Of a DNA stretch of 42,776 bases, positions 26,832-35,179 are shown piece after piece (within the stretch, counting starts at the first letter, position 1; each line of letters starts with the position of its first letter). The position numbers and the translations under genes were made by a program. Origin of the DNA: an uncultured Lachnospiraceae bacterium (lineage in GTDB: Bacteria; Bacillota; Clostridia; Lachnospirales; Lachnospiraceae); the NCBI GenBank assembly GCA_947631955.1, contig CANRNJ010000019.1, positions 1 through 42,776 on the forward strand, read 5' to 3'. A model generated the notes under the pieces. That model did not search any database and was not told where the DNA came from. It saw only the letters and a program-made list of their open reading frames with translations.

Positions 26832-26859
26832 AAGGCGGAATCATAGGATTCCGCCTTTT
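26832..26859 (+). terminator. Intrinsic terminator after galT
   Basis: AAGGCGGAATC (26832-26842) pairs perfectly with GATTCCGCCTT (26847-26857) around a 4-base loop and continues into T. The 11-bp stem ends the galT transcript. Nothing further is seen from there to 26961. Confidence 0.85.
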
Positions 26860-26961
26860 AGACGTGTCGCACCGTATAGATGAAACACGAAGATCAGGCC
26901 GACAGAAAAAGGATAGTGCGATTTACAGGGTGAGCTGCCGGTCTGCAAGACATGCTGTATT

Positions 26962-27309
26962 TTATCGGTTCTCATGATCGTCCAGTATGCTGCTGAGAAA
27001 GTTGTAACAGTCCGTTTGCTGCTTGGGGGTCAGTTTTTGGTACAGGGAAATAAGATGCTGATATTTTTTGAGGTGATGCAAATTCTCTGCCAATAATAGA
27101 TCTGCACTCAGACGTTGGTCGGACAGATATAGAACATAATCTGTTGAAACATGAAAGAAACAGGATAAGCGGATCAGGAGCATAGCGTCAAGAGTAGTTA
27201 ATTCGTTTTCCAGTTTACTTACAGTGGCTTGATTGACGCCGAGTTGTTTCGCGAGTGACTGCTGCGTTAACTTTTTTTCCAATCGGAGTTGCTTGATTCT
27301 CGTTTTCAT
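26962..27309 (-). CDS. XRE-family helix-turn-helix regulator
   Basis: A 115-residue protein with an N-terminal HTH of the XRE/Cro type (about 1-60; the KKLTQQSLAKQLGVNQATVSKLE segment gives the two helices). A short C-terminal part (65-115) is probably for dimerisation and has no recognised domain. The gene and its flanks are noticeably richer in A/T than its neighbours, which may mean acquisition. Its own promoter and repeats are described below. It faces away from the exonuclease gene and has no toxin or phage gene beside it. AAGGAC precedes the start. Confidence 0.82.
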   Translation of the reverse strand: MKTRIKQLRLEKKLTQQSLAKQLGVNQATVSKLENELTTLDAMLLIRLSCFFHVSTDYVLYLSDQRLSADLLLAENLHHLKKYQHLISLYQKLTPKQQTDCYNFLSSILDDHENR

Positions 27310-27333
27310 TTGTATGTCCTTAATTGTTATTTT

Positions 27334-27410
27334 AGGATATTTTTAGAGGAAAAGTATTCCAATTTATACTTAAAATATTCTACACGGAATATTTTTAAGG
27401 GATATCCTTT
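27334..27410. promoter_or_regulatory. AT-rich control region with inverted and direct repeats
   Basis: On the minus strand TTGGAA (27357-27362) and TATCCT (27334-27339), 17 bases apart, form a likely promoter of the XRE gene. GGATATTTTTAGAGG (27335-27349) and GGAATATTTTTAAGG (27386-27400) are near-identical direct repeats, the first over the -10 box. AAAATATTC (27372-27380) and GAATATTTT (27387-27395) form a perfect 9-bp inverted repeat, and AAGGGATATCCTTT (27397-27410) is a near-perfect palindrome. They are good candidates for XRE binding sites. Confidence 0.55.
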
Positions 27411-27459
27411 AAAAAGAGTAGTAGTAAGCGCCTGCGCCGCCTGTTGAAACGGAGAGAGT

Positions 27460-28176
27460 ATGACGGATTCTTATGTATGCATTGACTTGGAAACTACCGG
27501 ATTAAATCCAAAGACCGATAAGATCATAGAGATCGGCATCGTGAAGGTGGATAACGATGAGATCACAGAGGAATGGGAAACATTTGTGGATCCGGGCTGC
27601 GTATTGGAACAGCGTATCGTCGATCTGACGGGTATCCGTGACGAACAGCTGGCATCGGCGCCTGAGATCGGCGAGGTGCTCCCCAAAGTATTGGAATTGA
27701 CGGAGGACCGTGTACTTCTGGGACACAGCCTGATGTTTGATTATTCTTTTGTCAAGAAAGCGGCGGCAGACCGGCGTATATCGTTTGAGAAGAAGGGGAT
27801 CGATACCTTAAAGATCGCGCGCAGGTATCTTCCGGAACTGGAGAGCCGCAGTCTGCCCTATCTGTGCAGATACTATGGGATCGATCACAGCGCCCACAGG
27901 GCGCTCAACGATGCAAGGGCTACCGTGGAACTGTACAGACGGCTGGCCGGGCAGTTCTACGAAAGGGACGAAGCGGAAGAGGATAAGAGCCTTTTTAGGC
28001 CGAAAGATCTGCTGTATCATATCAAGAGAGATACCCCGATTACGATACCGCAAAAAGAGCAGTTATATAAACTGGCGGACAAGCATAGACTTATATTGGA
28101 TTATGATATCGAGAAACTCACGCGCAGCGAAGCTAGCCGTCGGATCGATCGGATTCTTGCAGAATACGGACGATAG
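27460..28176 (+). CDS. DnaQ-like 3'-5' exonuclease
   Basis: DEDDh-family exonuclease of 238 residues, related to the proofreading domain of DNA polymerase III. The acidic residues are seen in IDLETTG (Asp9 and Glu11), in HSLMFDYSF (Asp) and in HRALNDARA (His and Asp). After the catalytic domain (about 1-170) comes a 65-residue C-terminal extension that is basic and helical and may bind DNA. It has its own GGAGAGAGT site. Its 3' end overlaps the convergent membrane-protein gene by 44 bp. Confidence 0.9.
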   Translation: MTDSYVCIDLETTGLNPKTDKIIEIGIVKVDNDEITEEWETFVDPGCVLEQRIVDLTGIRDEQLASAPEIGEVLPKVLELTEDRVLLGHSLMFDYSFVKKAAADRRISFEKKGIDTLKIARRYLPELESRSLPYLCRYYGIDHSAHRALNDARATVELYRRLAGQFYERDEAEEDKSLFRPKDLLYHIKRDTPITIPQKEQLYKLADKHRLILDYDIEKLTRSEASRRIDRILAEYGR

Positions 28177-28750
28177 TTTTCTGCATAGCCGAATTCAGCA
28201 CTTCGGCAACGGGATACAGATCACCGATCTTTTCGGGCGTATCCTGCTCTTTATAGATCGTGCACAATAAACGATAGGTTGCGCTTACGTCCGAGCCGGT
28301 AGAAACGGAAAATTCAAGCATCCGTCTGGCTTCGTCAACACAGCCTGCGTCATAGAGCGCCTGCGCCCATTGCTGCAGCGTGCGCACGAGCAGGGTGTAA
28401 TTTTGGTCATAAGAAATCAAAAGATCTATGTTTGGAGCGCCGTAGCGCAGCTTTAGGTCCGTATTGCTGATCCCTGTAAAGTTGACGATGGGAAGTCCGC
28501 TTAAGGACTGGATGATCTGTTTGTAATCTTCGACTTTCGGGACGTCCGGAAGCAGATCCATAGGGAAATCCTCTAGCGGGATCCGGATGTAGTCCAGATC
28601 GTCAAGCGGCCTGCGTCTGGTATTGTTGGCAGCCCGTTCCCGCGCCCAGAAATCATCCGGGGCGGCTGCGGATCTTTTTTTGTCGATTTTCAGATATAGG
28701 AAGATGGCGGCGGCAAATATAAGGGCGCTTGCATTTAAAATGAAATTCAT
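28133..28750 (-). CDS. Membrane-anchored protein with helical cytoplasmic domain
   Basis: A 205-residue protein I do not recognise. One N-terminal hydrophobic helix (about 2-20) and a basic stretch (KIDKKR) anchor it, with the C-terminal part expected in the cytoplasm. That part (about 75-200) is helical and resembles tetratrico-like repeats (LLVRTLQQWAQALYDAG, EARRMLEFS), a weak call. The start at 28750 has AAAGGAT upstream; a longer frame to 28921 reads antisense through the small membrane gene and is not used. Its stop is inside the exonuclease gene, and its start is only 34 bp from the divergent 31-residue gene. Confidence 0.75.
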   Translation of the reverse strand: MNFILNASALIFAAAIFLYLKIDKKRSAAAPDDFWARERAANNTRRRPLDDLDYIRIPLEDFPMDLLPDVPKVEDYKQIIQSLSGLPIVNFTGISNTDLKLRYGAPNIDLLISYDQNYTLLVRTLQQWAQALYDAGCVDEARRMLEFSVSTGSDVSATYRLLCTIYKEQDTPEKIGDLYPVAEVLNSAMQKTIVRILQESDRSDG

Positions 28751-28757
28751 ATATAAT
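28729..28757 (+). promoter_or_regulatory. Promoter of the 31-residue membrane peptide
   Basis: TTGCAT (28729-28734) and TATAAT (28752-28757) are exactly 17 bases apart. The predicted start near 28764 gives a leader of about 20 bases with GGAGGG. The -35 box is inside the 5' end of the divergent gene. Confidence 0.65.
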
Positions 28758-28784
28758 ATCCTTTCAGAAAGCGGAGGGATTATT

Positions 28785-28880
28785 ATGCTCAGTCGAAAAA
28801 AGAAGAAAATCATCTCTTCCATTATCATCATTGTATTGGTTGTTGCCATGATCGTTCCGGTGGTGATAGCGGCGCTGTAG
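28785..28880 (+). CDS. 31-residue single-pass membrane peptide
   Basis: A very small gene with a strong ribosome site (GGAGGG, six bases before the ATG) and a good promoter. The product has a basic start (LSRKKKKI) and one long hydrophobic helix rich in Ile and Val (about 9-31). It could be a conserved membrane micropeptide or a small hydrophobic toxin of the type I kind. The promoter of the divergent gene transcribes antisense across it, which would suit RNA-based control. The function is unknown. Confidence 0.7.
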   Translation: MLSRKKKKIISSIIIIVLVVAMIVPVVIAAL

Positions 28881-28892
28881 AACAATACATAT

Positions 28893-28921
28893 ATTTTAGC
28901 ATAGTTTTTTTGTAAGGGCAA
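28893..28921 (-). promoter_or_regulatory. Candidate promoter reading antisense through the small gene
   Basis: On the minus strand TTGCCC (28916-28921) and TAAAAT (28893-28898) are 17 bases apart. It would drive the 205-residue membrane-protein gene and give a leader of about 135 bases complementary to the whole 31-residue gene. Confidence 0.45.
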
Positions 28922-28948
28922 TTTGCTGTGGGCGAAAGGTTGGTTCTC

Positions 28949-30457
28949 ATGAGGAAACTGTCAATGGCGGTCTTGGCGGCAGCAGCCGTAAGCGCGGCGA
29001 TGGTGATGCCGGTCAACGCCAAGGGAAGTAAAATTGAATCGGGAATATATGTAAACGACATAGATCTGTCCGGCATGACGACTCAGGAGGCCAAAGACAG
29101 GATAGAGGAGTATGTGGCATCCTACGGCGATGCGGAGATCACGTTAAATGCCGTGAACGGCGGCAGCATCGTTACAACGGCGTCGGAACTGGGATTGAAG
29201 TGGGGCAATGAAACGATTCTGGACGAGGTCGAGAATTTCGGACGGGACGGCGATATCCTGCGGTGCTATAAGGAACTGAAAGATCTGCAGCATCAGAATA
29301 AAATCTATGAGGTGCGTTTTGATTTTGATAAGAGCAGGATCCGGTCGCTGATCGAGGAGAATGCGGGACAGTACAATCAGGAAGCGGTCAACGCAACTCT
29401 GACGAAGGCAGAAGACGGCTTTCATATTACGGAGGGGCAGGCGGGTATCGTAGTGGATACCGATGCTTCTGCGGATGCGGTATACGATTTTCTGACCGAC
29501 GGGTGGGATGGTACAAGCTGCGCGCTCGATCTGACGGTTGTTGTGGAAGAACCCGCAGGGAAGGCGGAAGATCTTGCCAAAGTCAAGGATGTTTTGGGAA
29601 CTTTTACGACCAGTTATTCGACGTCCGGGAAATCAAGGAGCGCCAATGTCGCCAACGGATGCAGGCTGATCAACGGCACGACGCTGTATCCGGGCGAAGA
29701 GTTTTCCGCATATGAGGCGGTATCTCCTTTTTCGGAGGCAAACGGGTATTATATGGCCGGTTCGTATTTAAATGGTCAGGTCGTGGACAGTCTGGGCGGC
29801 GGTATCTGTCAGGTGTCCACTACGCTGTATAACGCCGTTCTGCTGTCGGAACTGGAGGTGACGGAGCGGTATAATCATTCCATGATCGTCACCTATGTGG
29901 ATCCGTCGGCCGACGCCGCCATCGCAGAGTCTTCGGGAAAAGATTTCAAATTTGTCAACAATACGGATTATCCTATTTATATAGAGGGCACCACGACCGA
30001 CGACAAGCAGATAACGTTTACGATCTACGGTGTGGAAACAAGGGACAGTAACCGGGAAGTCAGCTACGAAAGCGTTGTGTTGGAAACTATGGTGCCGGAA
30101 GAAGAGATCATCTATGCAGACGAATCGAAGCCGGTAGGATACTGCGTCGTGCAGTCGGCGCATATAGGATATAAAGCGCAGCTGTGGAAAGTGGTGCGCG
30201 AAAACGGAGTGGAAGTAAGCCGCGAGAAGGTCAACAGCAGTTCTTATATGAAAGTGCCCAGAAGCGCCACCGTCGGCGTCGCTTCGCCTGATGAAGGGGC
30301 CCGTAACGCTATTTTGGCCGCGATAGCGACGAACAGCGTGGATCAAGTCAAGGCCGTAGCGGGCGCATATCAAGCGGCAGCGGACGCCGCAGCAGCGCAG
30401 GCAGCCGCACAGGCAGCGGCGCAGGCACAGCCTCAGGAAGCGCCGCCGGCGCAATAG
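28949..30457 (+). CDS. VanW-family exported protein
   Basis: Exported protein of about 502 residues, counted from the ATG at 28949. It has a signal peptide (RKLSMAVLAAAAVSAAMV, cleavage near PVNA), a peptidoglycan-binding PG_binding_4-type region (about 25-200) and a VanW domain (about 215-350, with GEEFS, GYYMAGSYLNG and GGGICQVSTTLYNA). A G5-like part (about 360-430) and an Ala/Gln-rich tail (about 455-500) follow. VanW proteins accompany some vancomycin-resistance clusters, but most are of unknown cell-wall role. An in-frame GTG at 28928 also has a fair ribosome site (AAGGG) and would add 7 residues. The next gene is 24 bp away, so they are probably one transcript. Confidence 0.88.
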   Translation: MRKLSMAVLAAAAVSAAMVMPVNAKGSKIESGIYVNDIDLSGMTTQEAKDRIEEYVASYGDAEITLNAVNGGSIVTTASELGLKWGNETILDEVENFGRDGDILRCYKELKDLQHQNKIYEVRFDFDKSRIRSLIEENAGQYNQEAVNATLTKAEDGFHITEGQAGIVVDTDASADAVYDFLTDGWDGTSCALDLTVVVEEPAGKAEDLAKVKDVLGTFTTSYSTSGKSRSANVANGCRLINGTTLYPGEEFSAYEAVSPFSEANGYYMAGSYLNGQVVDSLGGGICQVSTTLYNAVLLSELEVTERYNHSMIVTYVDPSADAAIAESSGKDFKFVNNTDYPIYIEGTTTDDKQITFTIYGVETRDSNREVSYESVVLETMVPEEEIIYADESKPVGYCVVQSAHIGYKAQLWKVVRENGVEVSREKVNSSSYMKVPRSATVGVASPDEGARNAILAAIATNSVDQVKAVAGAYQAAADAAAAQAAAQAAAQAQPQEAPPAQ

Positions 30458-30481
30458 ATCAAATACGATTGGGCGCATATC

Positions 30482-31492
30482 ATGAGAATAGGGAAAATAT
30501 CGGAGAACGTTCTGAAACGTTCCGTTCTGAGAAAGATCAGTATACATAGAGAGGAAGTAAAAAACGGCGCAGACGTGGGGAAAGACTGCGCTGTTTTGTC
30601 GTTCGGCGGAGAAGACGACGTAGCTCTTGCAACGGAGCCGGTGTCCGCGCCTATCGGGGATATCAGTGATTATGCCGTGTATGCGGCGCTCAACAATGTG
30701 GCGGTTTCAGGAGCCGAACCGGTGGGGGTCATGCTCTCCGTTCTCCTTCCCGAAACGGCCGAGGAATCGGAACTGCAGCGCATGATGGAGCGGATGCAGC
30801 ATATATGCGGCACCTGCGGCGTGGATATCGTCGGCGGACATACGGAAGTCATGACCGGTATAGCAGAACCGATCGTGACGGTGACGGGGATCGGGAAACG
30901 AAACAAAGCGTGCGCTCTGCATGGCGTGGGGCCGAATCAGGATATCGTGGCCAGCAAGTGGATCGGTCTGGAAGGAACGGTACGTCTTGCCAGAACCTAT
31001 GGAAACAGATTGAAGGAAAGATATCCTTCCCGCATGATCGAAGAGGCGGCGGCGTACGACAGATATCTGTCCGTTCTTCCGGAGGCCGCCACCGCCATGA
31101 AGTCCGGCGTCTGCGGTATGCATGATGCGTCCCAAGGCGGGGTTTTCGGAGCCCTGTGGGAACTGGCAGAGCAGGCAGGCGTTGGACTGGAGATCGATTT
31201 AAAAAAAATACCCATAAAGCAGGAAACGGTGGAGATCTGTGAATTTTTTGAGTTAAATCCGTATGAACTGTTGTCGGGCGGCTGCCTGATCATGACTGCG
31301 GATGACGGCAGCGGGCTTGTTTCTTCACTGGCCCGGCAGGATATTCCGGCGGCGGTCATAGGGAGGACCACAGACGGAAATGACCGGGTGGTCTATAATG
31401 AAGACGAGAAACGCTATCTGGATAAACCCAAAACGGATCAGATCTACTGCATCAGTGAAAAGAAGCTGCAGACGGCAGCGGAAGCAAGATAA
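30482..31492 (+). CDS. AIR-synthase/HypE-like protein
   Basis: A 336-residue ATP-binding protein of the PurM/AIR-synthase superfamily (PurM, ThiL, SelD, HypE). The N-terminal half (about 1-145) has GADVGKDCAVLSF and NNVAVSGAEPVGVMLSVLLP, and a GGHTEV motif near 120. The C-terminal half has the MHDASQGGVFGALWELAE segment. The C-terminal PRIC Cys motif of HypE is absent, the end being EAR. So it is not a hydrogenase-maturation HypE; the substrate is unknown. It follows VanW closely and precedes an Lrp-type regulator. Confidence 0.82.
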   Translation: MRIGKISENVLKRSVLRKISIHREEVKNGADVGKDCAVLSFGGEDDVALATEPVSAPIGDISDYAVYAALNNVAVSGAEPVGVMLSVLLPETAEESELQRMMERMQHICGTCGVDIVGGHTEVMTGIAEPIVTVTGIGKRNKACALHGVGPNQDIVASKWIGLEGTVRLARTYGNRLKERYPSRMIEEAAAYDRYLSVLPEAATAMKSGVCGMHDASQGGVFGALWELAEQAGVGLEIDLKKIPIKQETVEICEFFELNPYELLSGGCLIMTADDGSGLVSSLARQDIPAAVIGRTTDGNDRVVYNEDEKRYLDKPKTDQIYCISEKKLQTAAEAR

Positions 31493-31543
31493 CAGCTGAA
31501 AGAAAATCAAACAGAGCAGAAAAGCAAAAACGGAGGATTCATT

Positions 31544-32026
31544 ATGAGAGAAGAATTATTGGCGATCGTGGAGAAGAACAGCCGTATCGACCTGAAGGAA
31601 CTGGCTGTAATATTAGGTGTGGAGGAAATAGATGTAGTCAACGAATTGGCGGCGCTGGAAGCCGAGGGGATCATCTGCGGGTATCATACGATGATCGACT
31701 GGGAGAAGACTTCCATCGAAAAAGTGTCCGCGCTGATCGAAGTGCGCGTGACACCGCAGCGCGGGCAGGGATTTGACAATATCGCGGAGAGGATCTACAA
31801 ATATCCGGAAGTGACTTCGGTGTATCTGATCTCCGGCGGCTATGACCTGCTTGTCACATTGGAAGGAAAGTCCTTAAAAGAGATATCCGGATTTGTTTCC
31901 GATAAACTTTCCACACTGGATTCCGTTTTGAGCACGGCCACGCATTTCATTTTAAAGAAATACAAGGACCACGGAACGATACTGGCAAGAAAGTATGAAG
32001 ATACAAGAGAGAAGGTGACACCATGA
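31544..32026 (+). CDS. Lrp/AsnC-family transcriptional regulator
   Basis: A 160-residue regulator with an N-terminal HTH (about 1-55, ILGVEEIDVVNELAALEAEGII) and a C-terminal RAM ligand-binding domain (about 70-145, with VYLISGGYDLLVTLEG). Such proteins sense amino acids. Its stop overlaps the start of the aminotransferase gene by 4 bp (ATGA), so the two are translationally coupled and the regulator probably controls that gene. GGAGGATTC precedes the start. Confidence 0.93.
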   Translation: MREELLAIVEKNSRIDLKELAVILGVEEIDVVNELAALEAEGIICGYHTMIDWEKTSIEKVSALIEVRVTPQRGQGFDNIAERIYKYPEVTSVYLISGGYDLLVTLEGKSLKEISGFVSDKLSTLDSVLSTATHFILKKYKDHGTILARKYEDTREKVTP

Positions 32027-33195
32027 AAAATCCGTTATCCGATAAAATAGTGGCTTTGAAGCCTTCGGGGATCCGTAAATTTTTTGATATCGTAAGTGAA
32101 ATGGACGATGCGATATCGCTCGGTGTAGGCGAGCCCGATTTTGACACGCCGTGGCATATCAGGGACGAAGGCATCTATTCTCTGGAAAAAGGGCGGACCT
32201 TTTATACGTCCAACGCAGGGCTGAAAGAACTGAAAGAAGAGATATGCAATTACCTGAAAAGAAAGCAGGGCGTCACATATGATCCCGATCAGGAAGTATT
32301 GGTCACGGTAGGCGGTTCCGAGGCGATCGATATCGGACTCCGCGCGGTCCTGAATCCGGGAGATGAAGTCCTGATCCCGCAGCCCAGTTTTGTATCCTAT
32401 GAACCCTGCGCCCTGATGGCGGGCGGCATACCGGTCATTATTGAACTAAAGGCGGAAAATGAGTTCCGGCTGACGGCGGAAGAACTTGAAAACGCCATTA
32501 CGGATAAGACCAAGGTACTGGTGCTTCCCTTTCCGAACAACCCGACAGGTGCGATCATGGAACGCCAAGATCTGGAAGCGATCGCGGAAGTTATCCGCAG
32601 ACATGATATACTGGTAATGTCTGATGAAATATATGCGGAACTTACCTATAAAGAAAAGCATGTTTCGATAGTTGAGATAGAGGGTATGCAGGAGAGGACC
32701 ATCCTGATCAACGGGTTTTCCAAAGCATATGCCATGACCGGCTGGAGATTGGGGTACGCGTGCGGGCCGAAAGAGATCATCCAGCAGATGATCAAGATCC
32801 ATCAGTTCGCAATCATGTGCGCGCCTACGACCAGTCAGTATGCTGCGGTGGAGGCGCTGCGGAACGGGGACAATGACGTTCAGGAAATGAGGACGGCCTA
32901 CAATCAGAGAAGACGCTATCTGATGAATGAGTTCCGCCAGATGAATCTGGAGTGCTTTGAGCCCTTCGGCGCTTTCTATGTATTTCCGTGTATCAAGGAA
33001 TTCGGAATGACAAGCGAACAGTTTGCCGAGAGATTCCTTGCGGAAGAGAAAGTGGCCGTGGTGCCGGGCAGCGCGTTCGGCGACTGCGGCGAAGGGTATC
33101 TGAGGATATCCTATGCATACTCCTTGGATAATCTTAAACTGGCGATCGGGAAACTGGCCGATTTTGTGGCAAGACTCCGGGCGGCAAAACAGTAG
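32023..33195 (+). CDS. Class I pyridoxal-phosphate aminotransferase
   Basis: A 390-residue fold-type I aminotransferase. Family segments are GVGEPDFDTPWHI at the substrate end, the TVGGSEAIDIGLRA cofactor region, PFPNNPTGA, DEIYAELTY, the Lys that binds the cofactor in NGFSKAYAMTGWRLGY (about residue 235), and RISYAYSL near the end with the carboxylate-binding Arg. It resembles PatA/AspC-like enzymes; the amino-acid substrate cannot be fixed by eye. It is coupled to the Lrp regulator upstream, so an amino acid likely controls it. Confidence 0.92.
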   Translation: MKNPLSDKIVALKPSGIRKFFDIVSEMDDAISLGVGEPDFDTPWHIRDEGIYSLEKGRTFYTSNAGLKELKEEICNYLKRKQGVTYDPDQEVLVTVGGSEAIDIGLRAVLNPGDEVLIPQPSFVSYEPCALMAGGIPVIIELKAENEFRLTAEELENAITDKTKVLVLPFPNNPTGAIMERQDLEAIAEVIRRHDILVMSDEIYAELTYKEKHVSIVEIEGMQERTILINGFSKAYAMTGWRLGYACGPKEIIQQMIKIHQFAIMCAPTTSQYAAVEALRNGDNDVQEMRTAYNQRRRYLMNEFRQMNLECFEPFGAFYVFPCIKEFGMTSEQFAERFLAEEKVAVVPGSAFGDCGEGYLRISYAYSLDNLKLAIGKLADFVARLRAAKQ

Positions 33196-33207
33196 AAAGA
33201 GGACGGT

Positions 33208-33702
33208 ATGCACATTGTGTTACATCAGCCGGAGATCCCGGCGAATACAGGAAATATCGGCCGCACCTGCGTTGCTGCCGGTGCAAGTCTGCACCTGATC
33301 GAACCGTTGGGATTCCGGTTGGATGAAAAGGCAATAAAACGTTCGGGGATGGATTACTGGGAGCATCTGGATGTCACGAGATACATAAACTTTGCGGATT
33401 TTAAAGAGAAACATCCCGATGCCAAAATATGGATGGCGACTACGAAGGCAAAACGCATCTATACGGAAGCGGTTTTTGCGCCGGACGACTATATCATGTT
33501 CGGCAAAGAAAGCGGCGGGATCCCGGAAGAGATCTTGACGGAAAACGAAGAAACCTGCATCCGTATTCCGATGATGGACGGGATCAGGTCTTTGAATTTG
33601 GCCAATTCCGCAGCGATCGTTCTGTATGAAGCGCTCAGACAGAACGGTTTCGCGGGTATGCAGATGGAAGGGGAACTGCACCGTTTGAAGTGGAGCCGCT
33701 AG
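33208..33702 (+). CDS. trmL: tRNA (cytidine/uridine-34-2'-O)-methyltransferase
   Basis: SPOUT-class, 164-residue S-adenosylmethionine-dependent enzyme that methylates the ribose at the wobble base of tRNA-Leu. The knotted-fold segments are HQPEIPANTGNIGRTC at the N terminus, the GKESGGIPEEI loop and the IPMMDGIRSLNLANSAAIVLYE C-terminal knot, here noted by PMMDG and SLNLANS. Length is normal. GAGGACGGT precedes the start. It overlaps the convergent kinase gene by 4 bp, and no terminator is seen between them. Confidence 0.94.
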   Translation: MHIVLHQPEIPANTGNIGRTCVAAGASLHLIEPLGFRLDEKAIKRSGMDYWEHLDVTRYINFADFKEKHPDAKIWMATTKAKRIYTEAVFAPDDYIMFGKESGGIPEEILTENEETCIRIPMMDGIRSLNLANSAAIVLYEALRQNGFAGMQMEGELHRLKWSR

Positions 33703-35123
33703 TCGTCGTCCTCCACAGCGGATTTGGGCAGGGAAAAGATAAATTCGGTCCCGACGCCCTCCGTGCTGATCACATTGATATTTTCGCCGTGGGAACGGAT
33801 GATCTCCTTTGTGATCGATAATCCTAAGCCGGTCCCCTTTTTGTCCTTGCCGCGTGACAGGTCGGATTTGTAGAAACGCTCCCATATAAGTTTCAAGTCG
33901 TCTTTGGGAATACCGATACCGGAATCCTTGACGCTGACAAAGACTTTATTGTGTTTCTCGCTCGTTTCGATCTTGATGATGGAGTTATGGTGGCTGAATT
34001 TGATGGCGTTGTCCAGAAGGTTGTAGAGCACCTGCTGTATCTTGTCCACGTCGGCGACGACATACATCTCTTCACCCGTCAGCACCAGTTCGATGGCGAT
34101 CGTTTTGGCGCGGCATGTTCCCTCGAAGGAAGCGGCCACGCTGCGTATCGTCTTGTTGATATCGAAATCCGTTTTATTCAACATCATTCCGGCAGTATTC
34201 AGATTGTTGAGAGTCAGCAGGCTGTTGGTCAGCTTGTGCAGCCGTTCCGTTTCGTTTAAAACGATAGACAGATATTTCTCGTGCATTTCCGGCGGGATCG
34301 TGCCGTCGATCATGGCTTCCAGATATCCTTTGATCGAAGTCAGCGGAGAACGGAAATCATGGGAAACGTTAGCGACAAATTTCTTCTGGTCGTCTTCCGA
34401 ACGGGCGATCTCGCTGGCCATATAGGAAAGCGTGGCCGCCAGATAACCCATCTCGTCTTCACTGTCCACGTTAAATTCATAGTGCATATTGCCGCTCGCA
34501 TACTGTTCCGTCGCCAGAGTGATCCTGCGCAGAGGAATGTAGACGATCTCCGTAAAAAAGATCAGGATGATCAGCGACAGCAGAAACAGAATGATCAGCA
34601 TGATATAGGAAATGTTTAAAAGGCTGTTCGCCTCCGCGTGGATGTTCTGCATGGAACTGTGTATCACAACATAGCCCTTCACCTTATAGTCCGAGGTTAT
34701 CGGGGCAAACACACTCAGCATCTCTTCCTTAAAAGCATGAAAGAAATTGCCGACGATATAGTAGGAGCCTTCGGTTATGGTAGGATCAAAGTCCTCGATC
34801 ATGATCTCGTTCTCCAGATCCAGCGGGGAAGAGGAGTCAAGGATCATACGGCCCGACGGATTGATGATCCACAGGGTAGAATCAAGATAAGTGTCCAGAG
34901 CATCCAGCTGTGATTTGACGGCTTCAAGAGATATTTCGTTGTTGTACAGACCGGTAGCGTATGTGTTCGCGATGAGCGTAGCTTCCCGGTAGAGAGAGTC
35001 CGCCTGCTCCTTGGTCAGGTGATCGACCGTCATGTTGGTTACAAAGGTAGCCACTACAAGAAAGCCGAACAGTCCAAAAATGATATAGGCAAGTATTAGT
35101 TTCAGATACAGAGTTTTTCTCAT
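33699..35123 (-). CDS. Sensor histidine kinase with HAMP domain
   Basis: A 474-residue membrane kinase. It has a first helix (about 8-30), an extracytoplasmic domain (about 31-168), a second helix (about 170-192), HAMP (about 193-245), HisKA with the phosphorylated His at about 255 (ANVSHDFRSPLTS) and HATPase_c with VKDSGIGI and GTGLGLSI. It is transcribed after mutS2 and the response regulator, 56 bp from the latter. The signal is unknown; the setting resembles the PhoR/WalK-like sensors. Confidence 0.92.
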   Translation of the reverse strand: MRKTLYLKLILAYIIFGLFGFLVVATFVTNMTVDHLTKEQADSLYREATLIANTYATGLYNNEISLEAVKSQLDALDTYLDSTLWIINPSGRMILDSSSPLDLENEIMIEDFDPTITEGSYYIVGNFFHAFKEEMLSVFAPITSDYKVKGYVVIHSSMQNIHAEANSLLNISYIMLIILFLLSLIILIFFTEIVYIPLRRITLATEQYASGNMHYEFNVDSEDEMGYLAATLSYMASEIARSEDDQKKFVANVSHDFRSPLTSIKGYLEAMIDGTIPPEMHEKYLSIVLNETERLHKLTNSLLTLNNLNTAGMMLNKTDFDINKTIRSVAASFEGTCRAKTIAIELVLTGEEMYVVADVDKIQQVLYNLLDNAIKFSHHNSIIKIETSEKHNKVFVSVKDSGIGIPKDDLKLIWERFYKSDLSRGKDKKGTGLGLSITKEIIRSHGENINVISTEGVGTEFIFSLPKSAVEDDD

Positions 35124-35179
35124 ACAAGTTCCATTCCGGGCGCCGTCCGGCGCCGATGCCTTGATGATAAGCGCAATGC

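Noticed and set aside
28751..28921. An N-terminal extension of the 205-residue membrane protein
   Set aside because: It reads antisense through the 31-residue gene and promoters; the start at 28750 has a ribosome site and begins the membrane helix.
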